A stretch of 50,379 nucleotides of DNA from Candidatus Solibacter usitatus (GCA_016191645.1 JACPVQ010000257.1:1-50379); one strand, 5' to 3'. Counted from the stretch's first letter, positions 25,375 to 33,730 are shown. Made by a program: numbers and translations. Notes: generated by a model from the letters alone, not told the origin.

Positions 25375-25941
25375 TTAGAACTTTACTGCCGGAGCGTTTC
25401 GTGCGGCGGCGTCGGTCTTGAAGTATGCGTCATTGCGGGCGAAGTTGAACAATGATGCAGCAATATTGTTCGGGAACAACTCAATCGATGTATTGTATCG
25501 CTGTACGGCCTCGTTGTACTTGCGCCGTTCCACGGCGATACGGTTTTCGGTTCCGGCGAGTTCACGCTGCAAATTGATGTACTGCTCGTTCGACTTGATA
25601 TTGGGATAGTTTTCCACCATCACCAGCAAGCGGCCCAATGCGCCATCCAGCTGTCCATTCGCCTGGATCTTCTCTTGCGGCGAACGCGCACCAAGCAGCG
25701 ACGAGCGGGCTTTTGTAACGGAGTCGATAATTCCCTGCTCCTGTTTGGAAAAACCCTTCACGGTCTCCACCAGGTTCGGAATCAGGTCCGCGCGGCGCTG
25801 CAGTACGACGTCCACCTGTGCCCACGCTCCATTGATGCTCTCTCTCTGGGTCACCAGATCGTTTCGAGTGGACATCAGCTTCATGCCGAACATGGCAACC
25901 ACAAGAAACAGCACAAGCAATACGATTAAGACGACTTTCAT
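25375..25941 (-). CDS. LemA family protein
   Basis: 188 residues from the ATG at 25941, with GAGGGAA upstream. One N-terminal membrane helix (VVLIVLLVLFLVVAMFGM), then a coiled helical domain with the LemA signatures QVDVVLQRRADLIPNLVETVKG, ENYPNIKSNEQYINLQRELAGTENRIAVERRKYNEAVQRYN and a final FPNNIAASLFNF. The family's biochemical role is not settled. It is usually next to a TPM-domain protein, and here one lies two genes upstream (26684-27457), separated by a nucleotidyltransferase. Confidence 0.93.
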   Translation of the reverse strand: MKVVLIVLLVLFLVVAMFGMKLMSTRNDLVTQRESINGAWAQVDVVLQRRADLIPNLVETVKGFSKQEQGIIDSVTKARSSLLGARSPQEKIQANGQLDGALGRLLVMVENYPNIKSNEQYINLQRELAGTENRIAVERRKYNEAVQRYNTSIELFPNNIAASLFNFARNDAYFKTDAAARNAPAVKF

Positions 25942-25966
25942 GCAATTCCCTCTCTCTTTCAGAATC

Positions 25967-26677
25967 TCATTTTTCCAGGGCATCCACAGTCCGGATGACC
26001 ATTTCAATCTGCTTCAGGCAGCGCTCCAGCAATTCCCCGGCGTTGATCGATTTCGGCTTGAGTTTCTCTTCGCGCAGATCCAGCACCTGCTGAAAGGTCC
26101 TGGCATCGACGCCAAAATTCCGCGCCGCCTCTTGCACGATTTCCGCCTTGGCCATGGGGGCCGGATGACCGGCCAGGAGGAGTGCGTGCCGGAACAGCAC
26201 GAGAAATGTCGAAACCGAATCGGCCAGCAATCGGCAAAGCAGGTCGCCGTCCTGCATCACCCCCGCCGCCTTCTGCCGCAGCCTCAATAGCTTGGAACGC
26301 AACTCGTGCTCGACGCGCGCGCGGTAGAAAGACTGATCGATTGCCAACCCTTCAATGACGTCCTTGCCGGCCAGCACTTTGCGCCGCTCGCGCATATCAT
26401 GAAACTCAATGGCGAAGCAATCGGTTGATCCGGCGACTTCCTCCTCGCTCAGCAAGAGCGGCGAAGGATTTCCTTTCTTGCGCCACCAATGAAAAATCGG
26501 CTCGGAATCACTCAACTCGCGAATGGTTACCTGCGTCAGTACGCAAAGGATGTTCAGATCGGAGTGGCTACCGCTATAGTCGCTGGAAGCGGCGGAACCG
26601 TAGAGAATGACCGAGACAAGACGATCGCCGAAGGTCTTGTTGAGGCGGTCTCGAAGTTGGTCAAGCAAGTCTTGCAT
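25967..26677 (-). CDS. Nucleotidyltransferase-fold protein (possible antitoxin or regulatory type)
   Basis: 236 residues. Residues about 20-45 read SVILYGSAASSDYSGSHSDLNIL, matching the Pol-beta-like GSxxxG...SDxD motif except that the second Asp of the DxD pair is Asn (SDLN). The remaining 190 residues are helical, resembling HEPN-like or C-terminal substrate domains, with Leu-rich segments. The missing metal ligand suggests altered or lost catalysis. The gene lies seven bases after the TPM gene and 26 before LemA, so it is part of that operon. Confidence 0.7.
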   Translation of the reverse strand: MQDLLDQLRDRLNKTFGDRLVSVILYGSAASSDYSGSHSDLNILCVLTQVTIRELSDSEPIFHWWRKKGNPSPLLLSEEEVAGSTDCFAIEFHDMRERRKVLAGKDVIEGLAIDQSFYRARVEHELRSKLLRLRQKAAGVMQDGDLLCRLLADSVSTFLVLFRHALLLAGHPAPMAKAEIVQEAARNFGVDARTFQQVLDLREEKLKPKSINAGELLERCLKQIEMVIRTVDALEK

Positions 26678-26683
26678 AATTCC

Positions 26684-27457
26684 TTACCAATCGCTGGACG
26701 AGCCTCCGCCGCCGGAATCGCCGCCACCGAATCCACCGAAGCTGTCGGAGGAATCGTAACCTCCGAAACCTCCTCCGCCATGCCCGCCGCCGCCTCCCCA
26801 ACCGCCTCCCATGCCGGGGAAAAACGAGGGGCCGGAGCCATAACTCGATCCGTAGCGCCTGCGCGCGCGGCCAAACAACCAAAGTAGCAGGATGATGAAT
26901 CCGAATGGAACCAGCAGGGCCGGAAACATGGGAGCACGCGCCTTCTTCACTCGTGCCGGAGGAATGCGCGCGTCGAGGCTGACGTTTTTCGATTTGGCAA
27001 TGGCCGCCCCCATTTCCTGGGTGGCCTCCACCAACGCCGCGCCGTAGTGCCGCTCCCTCAACAGCGGGCGCATGTGGTCGAGCAATTGACCGGAGTATCC
27101 GTCGGGAAAGATGCCTTCCAGACCGTAGCCGACCTCCATCCTCATTCTGCGGTCGTTGACGGCGAACAACAGAAGCACGCCTTCGTTTGCTCCCTTCGCG
27201 CCTACACCCCACGTCCGGTACAGTTTGTTGGCGACATCTTCAATGATTTCGCCTTCCAACGATCCCAGCGTGACGATGGCGATCTGCGCGCCGGTAAGCT
27301 GCTGGACGCGTCCCCCGTACCAGTTCAGTTGCACGCGGCTGGCTGGGTCGATCACACCGGCAAAATCGCTCACATACCCTTGCGGCTTCAACGTGGAAAC
27401 ATCCAGGGCGAACGCCTGGGCGGCGCACAGGATCAGCGTTGGGAGCGAGTGCCTCAA
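26684..27457 (-). CDS. TPM-domain (YgcG-like) membrane protein
   Basis: 257 residues. A cleavable leader ([13 protein letters not shown]), then the TPM domain with [32 protein letters not shown] and [24 protein letters not shown] membrane helix sits at about residues 180-197 ([18 protein letters not shown]), followed by a very glycine- and serine-rich C-terminus ([15 protein letters not shown] ... SSSDW). TPM proteins appear in photosystem II repair (TLP18.3) and many bacteria, usually next to LemA. Exact activity here is unknown. Confidence 0.9.
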   Translation of the reverse strand: MRHSLPTLILCAAQAFALDVSTLKPQGYVSDFAGVIDPASRVQLNWYGGRVQQLTGAQIAIVTLGSLEGEIIEDVANKLYRTWGVGAKGANEGVLLLFAVNDRRMRMEVGYGLEGIFPDGYSGQLLDHMRPLLRERHYGAALVEATQEMGAAIAKSKNVSLDARIPPARVKKARAPMFPALLVPFGFIILLLWLFGRARRRYGSSYGSGPSFFPGMGGGWGGGGGHGGGGFGGYDSSDSFGGFGGGDSGGGGSSSDW

Positions 27458-27537
27458 ATTCCAGTGTAGCGGCTTTCAGCATGCCGGATCTTTTGATTTG
27501 CCATCGCGGTATACTGGCCAGGAATTGGAGGTTCTTA

Positions 27538-28098
27538 GTGACCGAACTGAATTTGCTGTGGCTCCCCATCCTGCTCTCGGCGGTGATCGTCTTCGTCGTC
27601 AGCTCTATCATTCACACCGTCTTGCCTTGGCACAAGGGCGATTATCCGAAGATGCCTGATGAAGAAGCGGTGAGGCGCGCCTTGCAACCCCTTGCGATCC
27701 CGCCCGGCGATTACATGGTTCCGCGCCCTTCGAGCCATAAGGAAATGGGGACTCCCGAGTTCATCGAGAAGGTGAAGCAGGGGCCGGTCATGATGTTCAC
27801 CGTCATGCCAAACGGTCCCATGTCCATGGGGAGAAATCTTATTCTTTGGTTCGTTTATTGCGCTGTTGTGGGTATTTTCGCCGCTTATGTCGCCGGCCGC
27901 GCCTTACCCGCCGGTGCTCCGTACCTGCGCGTTTTCCGTTTCGCCGGAGTCACTGCCTTCGCCGGATATGCGCTTGCACTCTGGCAGATGTCCATCTGGT
28001 ACCGCCGTGCGTGGCTTACAACCATCAAATCGACCATCGACGGGTTGATCTACGCCCTGCTCACGGCAGGCACGTTCGGATGGCTTTGGCCAAAGTAG
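27538..28098 (+). CDS. Multi-pass membrane protein of unknown function
   Basis: 186 residues from the GTG at 27538, which has TTGGAGG seven bases upstream; the frame is open to 27439 without support. Four hydrophobic segments can be drawn: [58 protein letters not shown] and a last one near the C-terminus. The soluble loop between helices 1 and 2 reads [10 protein letters not shown] ... [16 protein letters not shown] do not recognise a named family, though the PRP..K.M.TPEF loop is distinctive. It runs into the next plus-strand gene after 41 bases. Confidence 0.7.
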   Translation: MTELNLLWLPILLSAVIVFVVSSIIHTVLPWHKGDYPKMPDEEAVRRALQPLAIPPGDYMVPRPSSHKEMGTPEFIEKVKQGPVMMFTVMPNGPMSMGRNLILWFVYCAVVGIFAAYVAGRALPAGAPYLRVFRFAGVTAFAGYALALWQMSIWYRRAWLTTIKSTIDGLIYALLTAGTFGWLWPK

Positions 28099-28139
28099 AA
28101 CCATTGAACCCTTTACGCGCGAAACACGTCTCCTCGGAT

Positions 28140-28844
28140 ATGCTCTCTCTACTGCGTGCGGCGCTACTGGTCTGTAGCGCTTTTCTCTCTACTGCCATTG
28201 CACAAACCGGACATTGGGAAGGTACCGTTCAGGTGCCGGACCGCGAGTTCCAAATTGCCGTGGACCTGGCCAAAAATGATGCGGGCGCGTGGATCGGCGC
28301 GTTTTCCCAAATCACCCAGAACGTTCGAAACATACCGCTTGCCGGAATCAGCGTGGAAGACAAGAACGTGAAATTCCGCATCGCCGCCGGCGGCGCCACC
28401 GCTCCCAGCTTTGACTGCACTGTGGAAAACCCCGCTTCGATGACCTGCACCCTCAATACTCCCGGCGGGTCGGTCACGTCCGCACTGAAACGCACCGGCG
28501 AAGCAAAGATCGAGATTCCGAAGTCAAGCCCCGCCGTCTCCGGAGAACTGGAAGGAAACTGGGAAGGCTCTATCGATACGCCCAATGGCGCGCTCAGGCT
28601 GGTTGTACATTTCCGGAATCAACCGGATAAGACAGTCCAGGCAACGCTGGATAGCCCCGACCAGAATGCAAAAGAACTGCCGCTGACGGACGTCTCGCAG
28701 AAGGGATCCGCTGTGGAATTCCAACTGCGAATTGCCAACGGCTCCTTCAAGGGAACTTTGAACAAAGAGGCCACGCAGTTGGTGGGCGAATGGAGCCAGG
28801 GCGGAGGGTCCGTCGCTCTGACGCTAAAAAAATCGCCGAAGTAA
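28140..28844 (+). CDS. Secreted beta-sandwich protein, unknown function
   Basis: 234 residues from the ATG at 28140 (MLSLLRAALLVCSAFLSTAIAQTGHWEGT), which begins a clear signal peptide. The mature part has two similar halves: the first starts GHWEGTVQVPDREFQIAVDLAKN and the second NWEGSIDTPNGALRLVVHFRNQ, with matched strand patterns ending TSALKRTGEA and VALTLKKSPK. This is an internal duplication of a roughly 100-residue beta unit. Similar duplicated units occur next to serine-hydrolase domains in other bacteria, but none is present here. Confidence 0.72.
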   Translation: MLSLLRAALLVCSAFLSTAIAQTGHWEGTVQVPDREFQIAVDLAKNDAGAWIGAFSQITQNVRNIPLAGISVEDKNVKFRIAAGGATAPSFDCTVENPASMTCTLNTPGGSVTSALKRTGEAKIEIPKSSPAVSGELEGNWEGSIDTPNGALRLVVHFRNQPDKTVQATLDSPDQNAKELPLTDVSQKGSAVEFQLRIANGSFKGTLNKEATQLVGEWSQGGGSVALTLKKSPK

Positions 28845-28849
28845 CGCGC

Positions 28850-29452
28850 TCACGCCAACGGCTGGAACTTTCCGGTCTTTTCATCAAGGGCGGTCACCAA
28901 TCCCGGGCCGATGTGATAAACCCAGCCGTGCAAAGAAAGGTCGCCTTCGTCCAGCCGCGCGGCCACGGTGGGATGTGAGCGTAAATTGTTCATTTGCGCC
29001 GCCACATTTCGCTCCGTCAGCGCGAGAATGGTTGCGGCGCTCGGGTCAGGCTCGCGATGTTCCACTCCGGCGTAACGCAGCCACGCGGTGACATTCGGAT
29101 AATTCTCCAGCGCCTCCGGATTGAGAGCGCCCTTCATGACTCCGCAGTCGGTGTGGCCGCACACGATTACATACGACACGCGCAGCACGCCTACGGCGTA
29201 TTCCACGGTGGCTGAAACACCGCCCAGGGCATCGGGATACGGCGGAACAATATTGCCAATCACGCGGCAGATAAACAACTCGCCGGGATGGGATTGCGTC
29301 AAAAGACAGGGGTCGATCCGCGAATCGGCGCAGGTGATGAAGAGCACATCGGGGCGCTGCCCCAAAGCCAGTTTTTCAAAAAGTTCCTGGTGCCGCGGGT
29401 AGACATTCTTTTGGAAGCGCGAGATCCCGCCCAGGATTTTTTCTACAGGCAA
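28850..29452 (-). CDS. Beta-class carbonic anhydrase
   Basis: 200 residues. Zinc ligands appear as CADSR (Cys with the Asp/Arg dyad at about residues 41-45) and CGHTDCG (His and Cys at about 98-102). The surrounding GELFICRVIGNIVPP and SATVEYAVGVLRVSYVIVCGHTDCGVMKG are typical of beta-carbonic anhydrases, which hydrate CO2 to bicarbonate. No signal peptide, so cytoplasmic. The stop faces the end of the secreted beta protein, five bases apart. No sulfate permease-like partner is next to it. Confidence 0.93.
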   Translation of the reverse strand: MPVEKILGGISRFQKNVYPRHQELFEKLALGQRPDVLFITCADSRIDPCLLTQSHPGELFICRVIGNIVPPYPDALGGVSATVEYAVGVLRVSYVIVCGHTDCGVMKGALNPEALENYPNVTAWLRYAGVEHREPDPSAATILALTERNVAAQMNNLRSHPTVAARLDEGDLSLHGWVYHIGPGLVTALDEKTGKFQPLA

Positions 29453-29590
29453 GTGTGAGTCCTTGTTTCAGCGGAGGCTAGTAATTGCAATGGCTAGCGT
29501 AACATGGTGTACGCCCTGCTCAATCCGGTAAGATGAAGAAAGTCGGTGTCGAATCGCCGGTCTACGAATAGGCAAACAGGCTTCGATCTC

Positions 29591-30457
29591 ATGAGCATAG
29601 GACTTATCATTCAAGTTCACGATGGCATCGTGCTGGCAGCCGATAGCGCTTCCACCCTCACGCTCACGACAGCACCGATTGCCGGCGGCGCAACTGCATT
29701 GAACGTTTATAACAACGCCAACAAGGTTGCCAATCTATTCAAGGGCGAACCCATCGGCTGCGTCGCATATGGCGCGGGCAGTATTGGCAGCGCGTCGATC
29801 TCAACTCTCCTCAAGGACTTTCGAGCCCTACTGGCGTGTGGCGCCGGAACGACGTTCCATAGGGAATCCTACACGATGGAGGGCGTTGCGGAGGCCCTTA
29901 CGGCTTTTCTTATGGAACACGTGCGCGCGCTTCCAGCACCGCCCGCCAACATGAGGAAGACAGACCTTGGCGTCCTGCTCGGGGGATACTCGAAGGAGAA
30001 CTCGGGTATTAACAGTAGCCTAGGCGAAGGCTGGATGATTCAGATAGAGAACGGCGAAGCAAAACCTCCCCTACAGCTTCGCAAGCCGGACGAAGTGGGC
30101 ATCACCTGGGGCGGAGAAGGCGACGCAATATCGAGAATCGTTCTCGGCTTCAGCGAAGCCCTCCCGAAGGTGTTAGAGTCCGTCGTGAAGCAGACGGAGG
30201 CTGTCCAGCAGCTTGTTACGATGTTCCGCAACACGCTGCAGGCTTCAATTGTGTTTGCTCCGATGCCAATCCAGGACGCTATCGATCTCGCGGAATGGCT
30301 CGTCCATTCCGCAATCATGTTTTCTCGGTTCAAACCAGGTGCGCCATCAGTAGGCGGCCCCATCGAGATCGCAGCGATTACGAAACACGAGGGTTTTAAG
30401 TGGATTCGTCGAAAACACTATTATGCTGGTGACATCAACCCGGAGTATCCATCATGA
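29591..30457 (+). CDS. Proteasome-like Ntn-hydrolase with Ser at position 1
   Basis: 288 residues if it begins at ATG 29591; a GTG at 29546 would add a 15-residue leader. After the Met the sequence is SIGLIIQVHDGIVLAADSAS, matching the start of proteasome beta subunits (nucleophile, then DG at 10-11 and the AAD at 15-17 when Ser is counted as 1). A later NANKVANLF provides a Lys equivalent to proteasome Lys33, shifted by about 11 residues. The nucleophile would thus be Ser, not Thr. The protein is longer than a typical beta subunit (about 200-240) and is distantly reminiscent of Anbu/BPH peptidases. Its stop overlaps the next gene as ATGA, and a PIN nuclease follows. Function is unknown; a peptidase is inferred from the fold. 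Confidence 0.7.
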   Translation: MSIGLIIQVHDGIVLAADSASTLTLTTAPIAGGATALNVYNNANKVANLFKGEPIGCVAYGAGSIGSASISTLLKDFRALLACGAGTTFHRESYTMEGVAEALTAFLMEHVRALPAPPANMRKTDLGVLLGGYSKENSGINSSLGEGWMIQIENGEAKPPLQLRKPDEVGITWGGEGDAISRIVLGFSEALPKVLESVVKQTEAVQQLVTMFRNTLQASIVFAPMPIQDAIDLAEWLVHSAIMFSRFKPGAPSVGGPIEIAAITKHEGFKWIRRKHYYAGDINPEYPS

Positions 30458-30849
30458 AGATCGAGATTGACATCGAAACGCGGAACTATACATTGGCCCA
30501 CGGAACCATTGGTGCCGACAATCAGTTGCCCGCGCCGAAAGCTAACTTCGATAGTGTCTCGTTTCCTTGCGCATTCGTGCCCGACAACCAGGGACTGAGA
30601 AGGGGGCTGGCACTGAGCGTTATCGCGGTCGGTACGTTCACCTTGGGAAGTGAACCTGTGGATACATCGAAACTGCGGAACATAACCTTTACGATCGACA
30701 CCAATACTCCATTGCACGTCAGCCCCGTGGAGACCTTCACGATGCTCCGAGAAGCCATAATTGCGGCCGGCATCCCACTGCTGACGGATGAGGAGCTGCG
30801 CCGGGAAATCCGAGACCGGAAAGGTCAAAAGATTGAGCAAGAGGCTTGA
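30454..30849 (+). CDS. Unrecognised protein between an Ntn hydrolase and a PIN nuclease
   Basis: 131 residues, start ATG overlapping the Ntn-hydrolase stop (ATGA) and stop overlapping the PIN start (TTGA). The first 85 residues look beta-rich (MKIEIDIETRNYTLAHGTIG; GLALSVIAVGTFTLGSEPV), while the last 30 are charged and helical (LTDEELRREIRDRKGQKIEQEA), the kind of tail that in antitoxins binds a toxin. No DNA-binding motif was recognised. From position it is the likely partner of the PIN protein and possibly the substrate or regulator of the Ntn hydrolase. All of this is inference from layout. Confidence 0.65.
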   Translation: MKIEIDIETRNYTLAHGTIGADNQLPAPKANFDSVSFPCAFVPDNQGLRRGLALSVIAVGTFTLGSEPVDTSKLRNITFTIDTNTPLHVSPVETFTMLREAIIAAGIPLLTDEELRREIRDRKGQKIEQEA

Positions 30850-31253
30850 TACGCACCTACATCGATTCTGGAGTACTAATTGCTGCTGCCCGAGGGAGTG
30901 GACAACTCGCAGACCGGGCGTTGAAAATTATCACCGATAATACGACTCGCGACTTTGTGTCGAGCGATTATGTCAGAAGTGAAACCGTTCCGAAACCTAC
31001 ATTTTTCGGACGGGAAGAAGAGGTACATTTTTACGAGCAGTTTTTTTCGCGCGTGACCATCTGGATCCCATTCGACAAAGTACATCTGGAGAGCGCTTTC
31101 CAAGAAGCCTGCAGGACAGGCCTCTCGCGGGTTGACGCAATACACGTAGTGGTCGCCGAACTTAGCGGATGTGAAGAGCTGGTCACATCCGAAAAGCTCT
31201 CGTCAGCAATTCATCGCACCACCCGAGTCCACATCGTCTCCATCGACGCGTAA
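30846..31253 (+). CDS. PIN-domain ribonuclease, probable toxin
   Basis: 135 residues from a TTG start that overlaps the previous stop. The PIN acidic set is visible: YIDSGVLIAAA (first Asp), SDYVRSETV (Glu) and SRVDAIHVVVAE (Asp), ending with TSEKLSSAIHRTTRVHIVSID, as in VapC-like nucleases. These bind Mg or Mn and cleave RNA. Positions 30901-31020, counted directly, hold 56 G or C of 120 bases, well below the sulfatase on the other side, hinting that the cassette was acquired. It converges on that sulfatase with only two bases between the stops. Confidence 0.85.
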   Translation: MIRTYIDSGVLIAAARGSGQLADRALKIITDNTTRDFVSSDYVRSETVPKPTFFGREEEVHFYEQFFSRVTIWIPFDKVHLESAFQEACRTGLSRVDAIHVVVAELSGCEELVTSEKLSSAIHRTTRVHIVSIDA

Positions 31254-31255
31254 GC

Positions 31256-32713
31256 CTAAATCATTCCCTTAACACGGTCTGCCGCGATTAACGGATATAC
31301 CGGCAAGGCGCCCCCGGCATCTTCGAGTATCCGCTTCTTTGCCAGCGCGACGCGCTCGCCGGCCTGCGACGCAACATTTTTCGCGAACGGGTTGCTGGAT
31401 TCGAGATCGAAGAGGCGCATGTTCTCCCAGTGGATGTTGGAGAAGAACCAGCTCTTGCCGTCGGTGCAAAACACCGAGCCCGCATAACGGCAGGTTTGGT
31501 AGTCGCGTGGCGCGAAACCGCCGCCATCCATCAACGCCAGAAGATTCTTTCCGTCCACGCCTTCGCGCGGCGCTGCTCCGGCCGCGGCGCAGACGGTTGC
31601 CGGAATGTCCAGCGTGTAGACGAATTCGCGAAAGCGTTTGCCGGCTCCCTTGCGATGTGGGTGACGCACCATCAGCGGCACATCCATGGTGCCCGGATAC
31701 ATTGCGCCGGAGGGCTTGCCCATCACGCGTTCCGGGTTGTCGGCGAAATTAGTTCCATGATCGCTGACATACAGGATCAACGTGTTTTCGTCCTTTCCTG
31801 TTTCTTTCAACTTCGCCAGCAATCGCCCGATCCACGTGTCCACCATGGTGATGAGTCCGGAGTAGTGAGCGCGGGCATTTTGAATGGCATCCTCCGGCAC
31901 GGGCATGGCGGCCAATGTGTTGTATGGCAATGTAAGGTAGGTCTTGCCCTTGTAAGCCGGGTCGCGATAGAGATCGTAATACTTGCGCGGGGCTTCCCAG
32001 GTTTCGTGGGGATGAAAAGTATCCACGTACAAATAGAACGGCTGCGGATTCGTCCGGTTCTCATCCAGAAACTTCATGGCGGCAGAAAAAGTTCGCGGCG
32101 TGGCGAAATCCATTTCGTCCGGCTCGAACCCTCCCAGATTGGCAACGTGCGCGGGGGCGCGCCCGCTCGCATAACGTTCGCTCAACCTTTTCTTGTCGTA
32201 GGGAGCGGCACTTCGATACCGGTCTTCGGCGTTTCCGCGAATGTAATCCCACTGCTGGAAGCCGCGCGTGAAGTTCATTCCTGGAACCGTGTAATGCGGG
32301 ACGTCCGCGTAGAAGCCAGTGTGGTAACCGGCGCGGGAAAGCGCCTCGGCAACGGTATCCTCCGACGGCGACATGGGCTGCCAGCCAGGCATGGTCACGT
32401 TGTCCCAGGGCACAGGCTGATAGTTGCGAAAAGGAAAAACGCGCCGGCCGGAATGCAAGGTCCTGCGCGTCGGTATGGTCGGCAAGCATTCCGGCCTGGC
32501 ATTGTCAAAAACCGCGCTTTCCGCCGCCAGCCGGGCCAAAGACGGGGTCTTCACCGTCTTGTTGCCGTATGGTTCCAGAAAGCCCTTGCGTGTGGTATCG
32601 GAAACCAGCACCAGGATGTTCCACTTCGCTTGCGGTTGATTCTGCGTGAGCGCAATTTGACTGGAGACCATCGCGCCGGTCGCGGTGGAGGCGATAAAGT
32701 TACGCCGTTGCAT
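31256..32713 (-). CDS. Sulfatase-family protein with atypical active site
   Basis: 485 residues with a short Tat-like leader (MQRRNFIASTATGAM). The alkaline-phosphatase-superfamily core is clear: WNILVLVSDTTRKGFLEPYGN at the start and ILYVSDHGTNFADN at the second metal site. Where sulfatases have C-x-P-x-R, this protein has TIPTR within PECLPTIPTRRTLHSG. Thr would therefore be the nucleophile, as in phosphatase-type relatives, unless the preceding Cys (C-L-P-T-I, lacking the Arg) is used. The substrate may be a sulfate or phosphate ester. It converges on the PIN gene and lies six bases after the RidA gene. Confidence 0.85.
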   Translation of the reverse strand: MQRRNFIASTATGAMVSSQIALTQNQPQAKWNILVLVSDTTRKGFLEPYGNKTVKTPSLARLAAESAVFDNARPECLPTIPTRRTLHSGRRVFPFRNYQPVPWDNVTMPGWQPMSPSEDTVAEALSRAGYHTGFYADVPHYTVPGMNFTRGFQQWDYIRGNAEDRYRSAAPYDKKRLSERYASGRAPAHVANLGGFEPDEMDFATPRTFSAAMKFLDENRTNPQPFYLYVDTFHPHETWEAPRKYYDLYRDPAYKGKTYLTLPYNTLAAMPVPEDAIQNARAHYSGLITMVDTWIGRLLAKLKETGKDENTLILYVSDHGTNFADNPERVMGKPSGAMYPGTMDVPLMVRHPHRKGAGKRFREFVYTLDIPATVCAAAGAAPREGVDGKNLLALMDGGGFAPRDYQTCRYAGSVFCTDGKSWFFSNIHWENMRLFDLESSNPFAKNVASQAGERVALAKKRILEDAGGALPVYPLIAADRVKGMI

Positions 32714-32719
32714 GAGGAA

Positions 32720-33205
32720 CTACTTCTTCTTCTTTTTCTTGGGTTTCACAACTGCTGAGGCGTCGCGGGCCGTAACGGTGATCTCTATCTTGTATGTCCC
32801 CACCAACTTCGCCACTCCCACCGTGGTTCGAGTAGGACGAGGCTCCGGGAAGTACTTTACGTAGACGCCATTCATTCTTTCAAACAGGGTCATATCGGTT
32901 AGATAAACCTGGACGGCGACGGCATCGGCGAAGCTAAGGCCTCCCGCTTTCAGAACGACGCCGATATTTTCTAGCGTCTGCTTTACTTCGTCTTCAAAGT
33001 TGTCGGGGACCTTGCCATCAGGTGTTCGCCCTACCATTCCTGAGACGTAAAGGGTGTCCCCTACCATCAAGGCAGCACTGAAAGGCCTGTTTGCGGCCTC
33101 GCCAGGAGGGGCAACCACACGTTTTTGCGCCGCCGCAAGGGAGGCGAGAAGGGTCAACGAAACCCAAAGAACGGTCAATGTTGTCTTGAACATAGCAGCC
33201 ATCAT
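32720..33205 (-). CDS. Exported RidA-family protein with lysine-rich tail
   Basis: 161 residues from ATG 33205; ATG 33193 is equally possible. It begins with a signal peptide (FKTTLTVLWVSLTLLASLAAAQ), unusual for RidA, which is normally cytoplasmic. The RidA/YjgF core is intact: ALMVGDTLYVSGMVG, QTLENIGVVLKAGGLSFADAVAVQVYLTDM and EPRPTRTTVGVAKL, the last carrying the conserved Arg. Such proteins deaminate reactive imines and enamines. The last residues are KPKKKKKK, a basic tail. It is followed closely by the sulfatase-like gene, so they may be co-transcribed. Confidence 0.85.
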   Translation of the reverse strand: MMAAMFKTTLTVLWVSLTLLASLAAAQKRVVAPPGEAANRPFSAALMVGDTLYVSGMVGRTPDGKVPDNFEDEVKQTLENIGVVLKAGGLSFADAVAVQVYLTDMTLFERMNGVYVKYFPEPRPTRTTVGVAKLVGTYKIEITVTARDASAVVKPKKKKKK

Positions 33206-33304
33206 ATCGCGTCTGGAAATGGATTGCCCAAACGGACTGTAACCAGGTACTAGCCAGAATCCACCCAAAGCACCATTGCCGCATCAGGCTAAGGGAGTCA
33301 TCCT

Positions 33305-33682
33305 ATGAAAGCATTAAGGGCAGATTGGTTTTGGAGGATTATGCAGACCGCGTTTGAAAAGCCGCCGGCGGAGAGACGAACCGCAGACAGATTCCCCATC
33401 GAGCGGGAAATGAGATTCAAGATGCTGAGCAAGAAAGATGGCTTGGCAAATGGCATTGGAAAGACTGTTAACATTAGCAGCGCCGGTGTTCTGTTCATAA
33501 CCGATAGAATGCTGCTGCCCGGACGAAGGCTGGAAGTGGCTATCAACTGGCCCGCGCAGCTCAATGAAAAGTGCGCGTTGAAACTGGTCGCCCGCGGCCG
33601 CATCGTGCGCTTCGACGAAGGCAGAGTGGCCATGGAGATTCAGCAGTACGAGTTCCGCACCAGCGGCTCCGGACCGGAATAG
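33305..33682 (+). CDS. PilZ-domain protein
   Basis: 125 residues, GGGAG seven bases before the ATG. The c-di-GMP-binding motifs of PilZ are visible: RRTADRFPIEREMRF (RxxxR) and VNISSAGVLFI (D/NxSxxG), with the second set of strands ending GRVAMEIQQYEF. Single PilZ domains bind cyclic-di-GMP and regulate motility, polysaccharide or other output by contact. The downstream histidine kinase gene starts 75 bases away. No diguanylate cyclase is encoded in the window. Confidence 0.88.
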   Translation: MKALRADWFWRIMQTAFEKPPAERRTADRFPIEREMRFKMLSKKDGLANGIGKTVNISSAGVLFITDRMLLPGRRLEVAINWPAQLNEKCALKLVARGRIVRFDEGRVAMEIQQYEFRTSGSGPE

Positions 33683-33730
33683 CGGGCGTTAGCCCGGCCG
33701 CGTCCCCGAGGGCAAAATCGCCCATTACCG

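Noticed and set aside
29533..29571. 12-codon leader peptide ahead of the Ntn-hydrolase gene
   Set aside because: No clear ribosome site or attenuator structure; kept only as a remark.
31430..32758. 442-codon open frame on the plus strand
   Set aside because: Antisense to the sulfatase-like gene and without motif support.
33683..33696. Hairpin CGGGC-GTTA-GCCCG as a terminator
   Set aside because: Short stem and no T-run; too weak to call.
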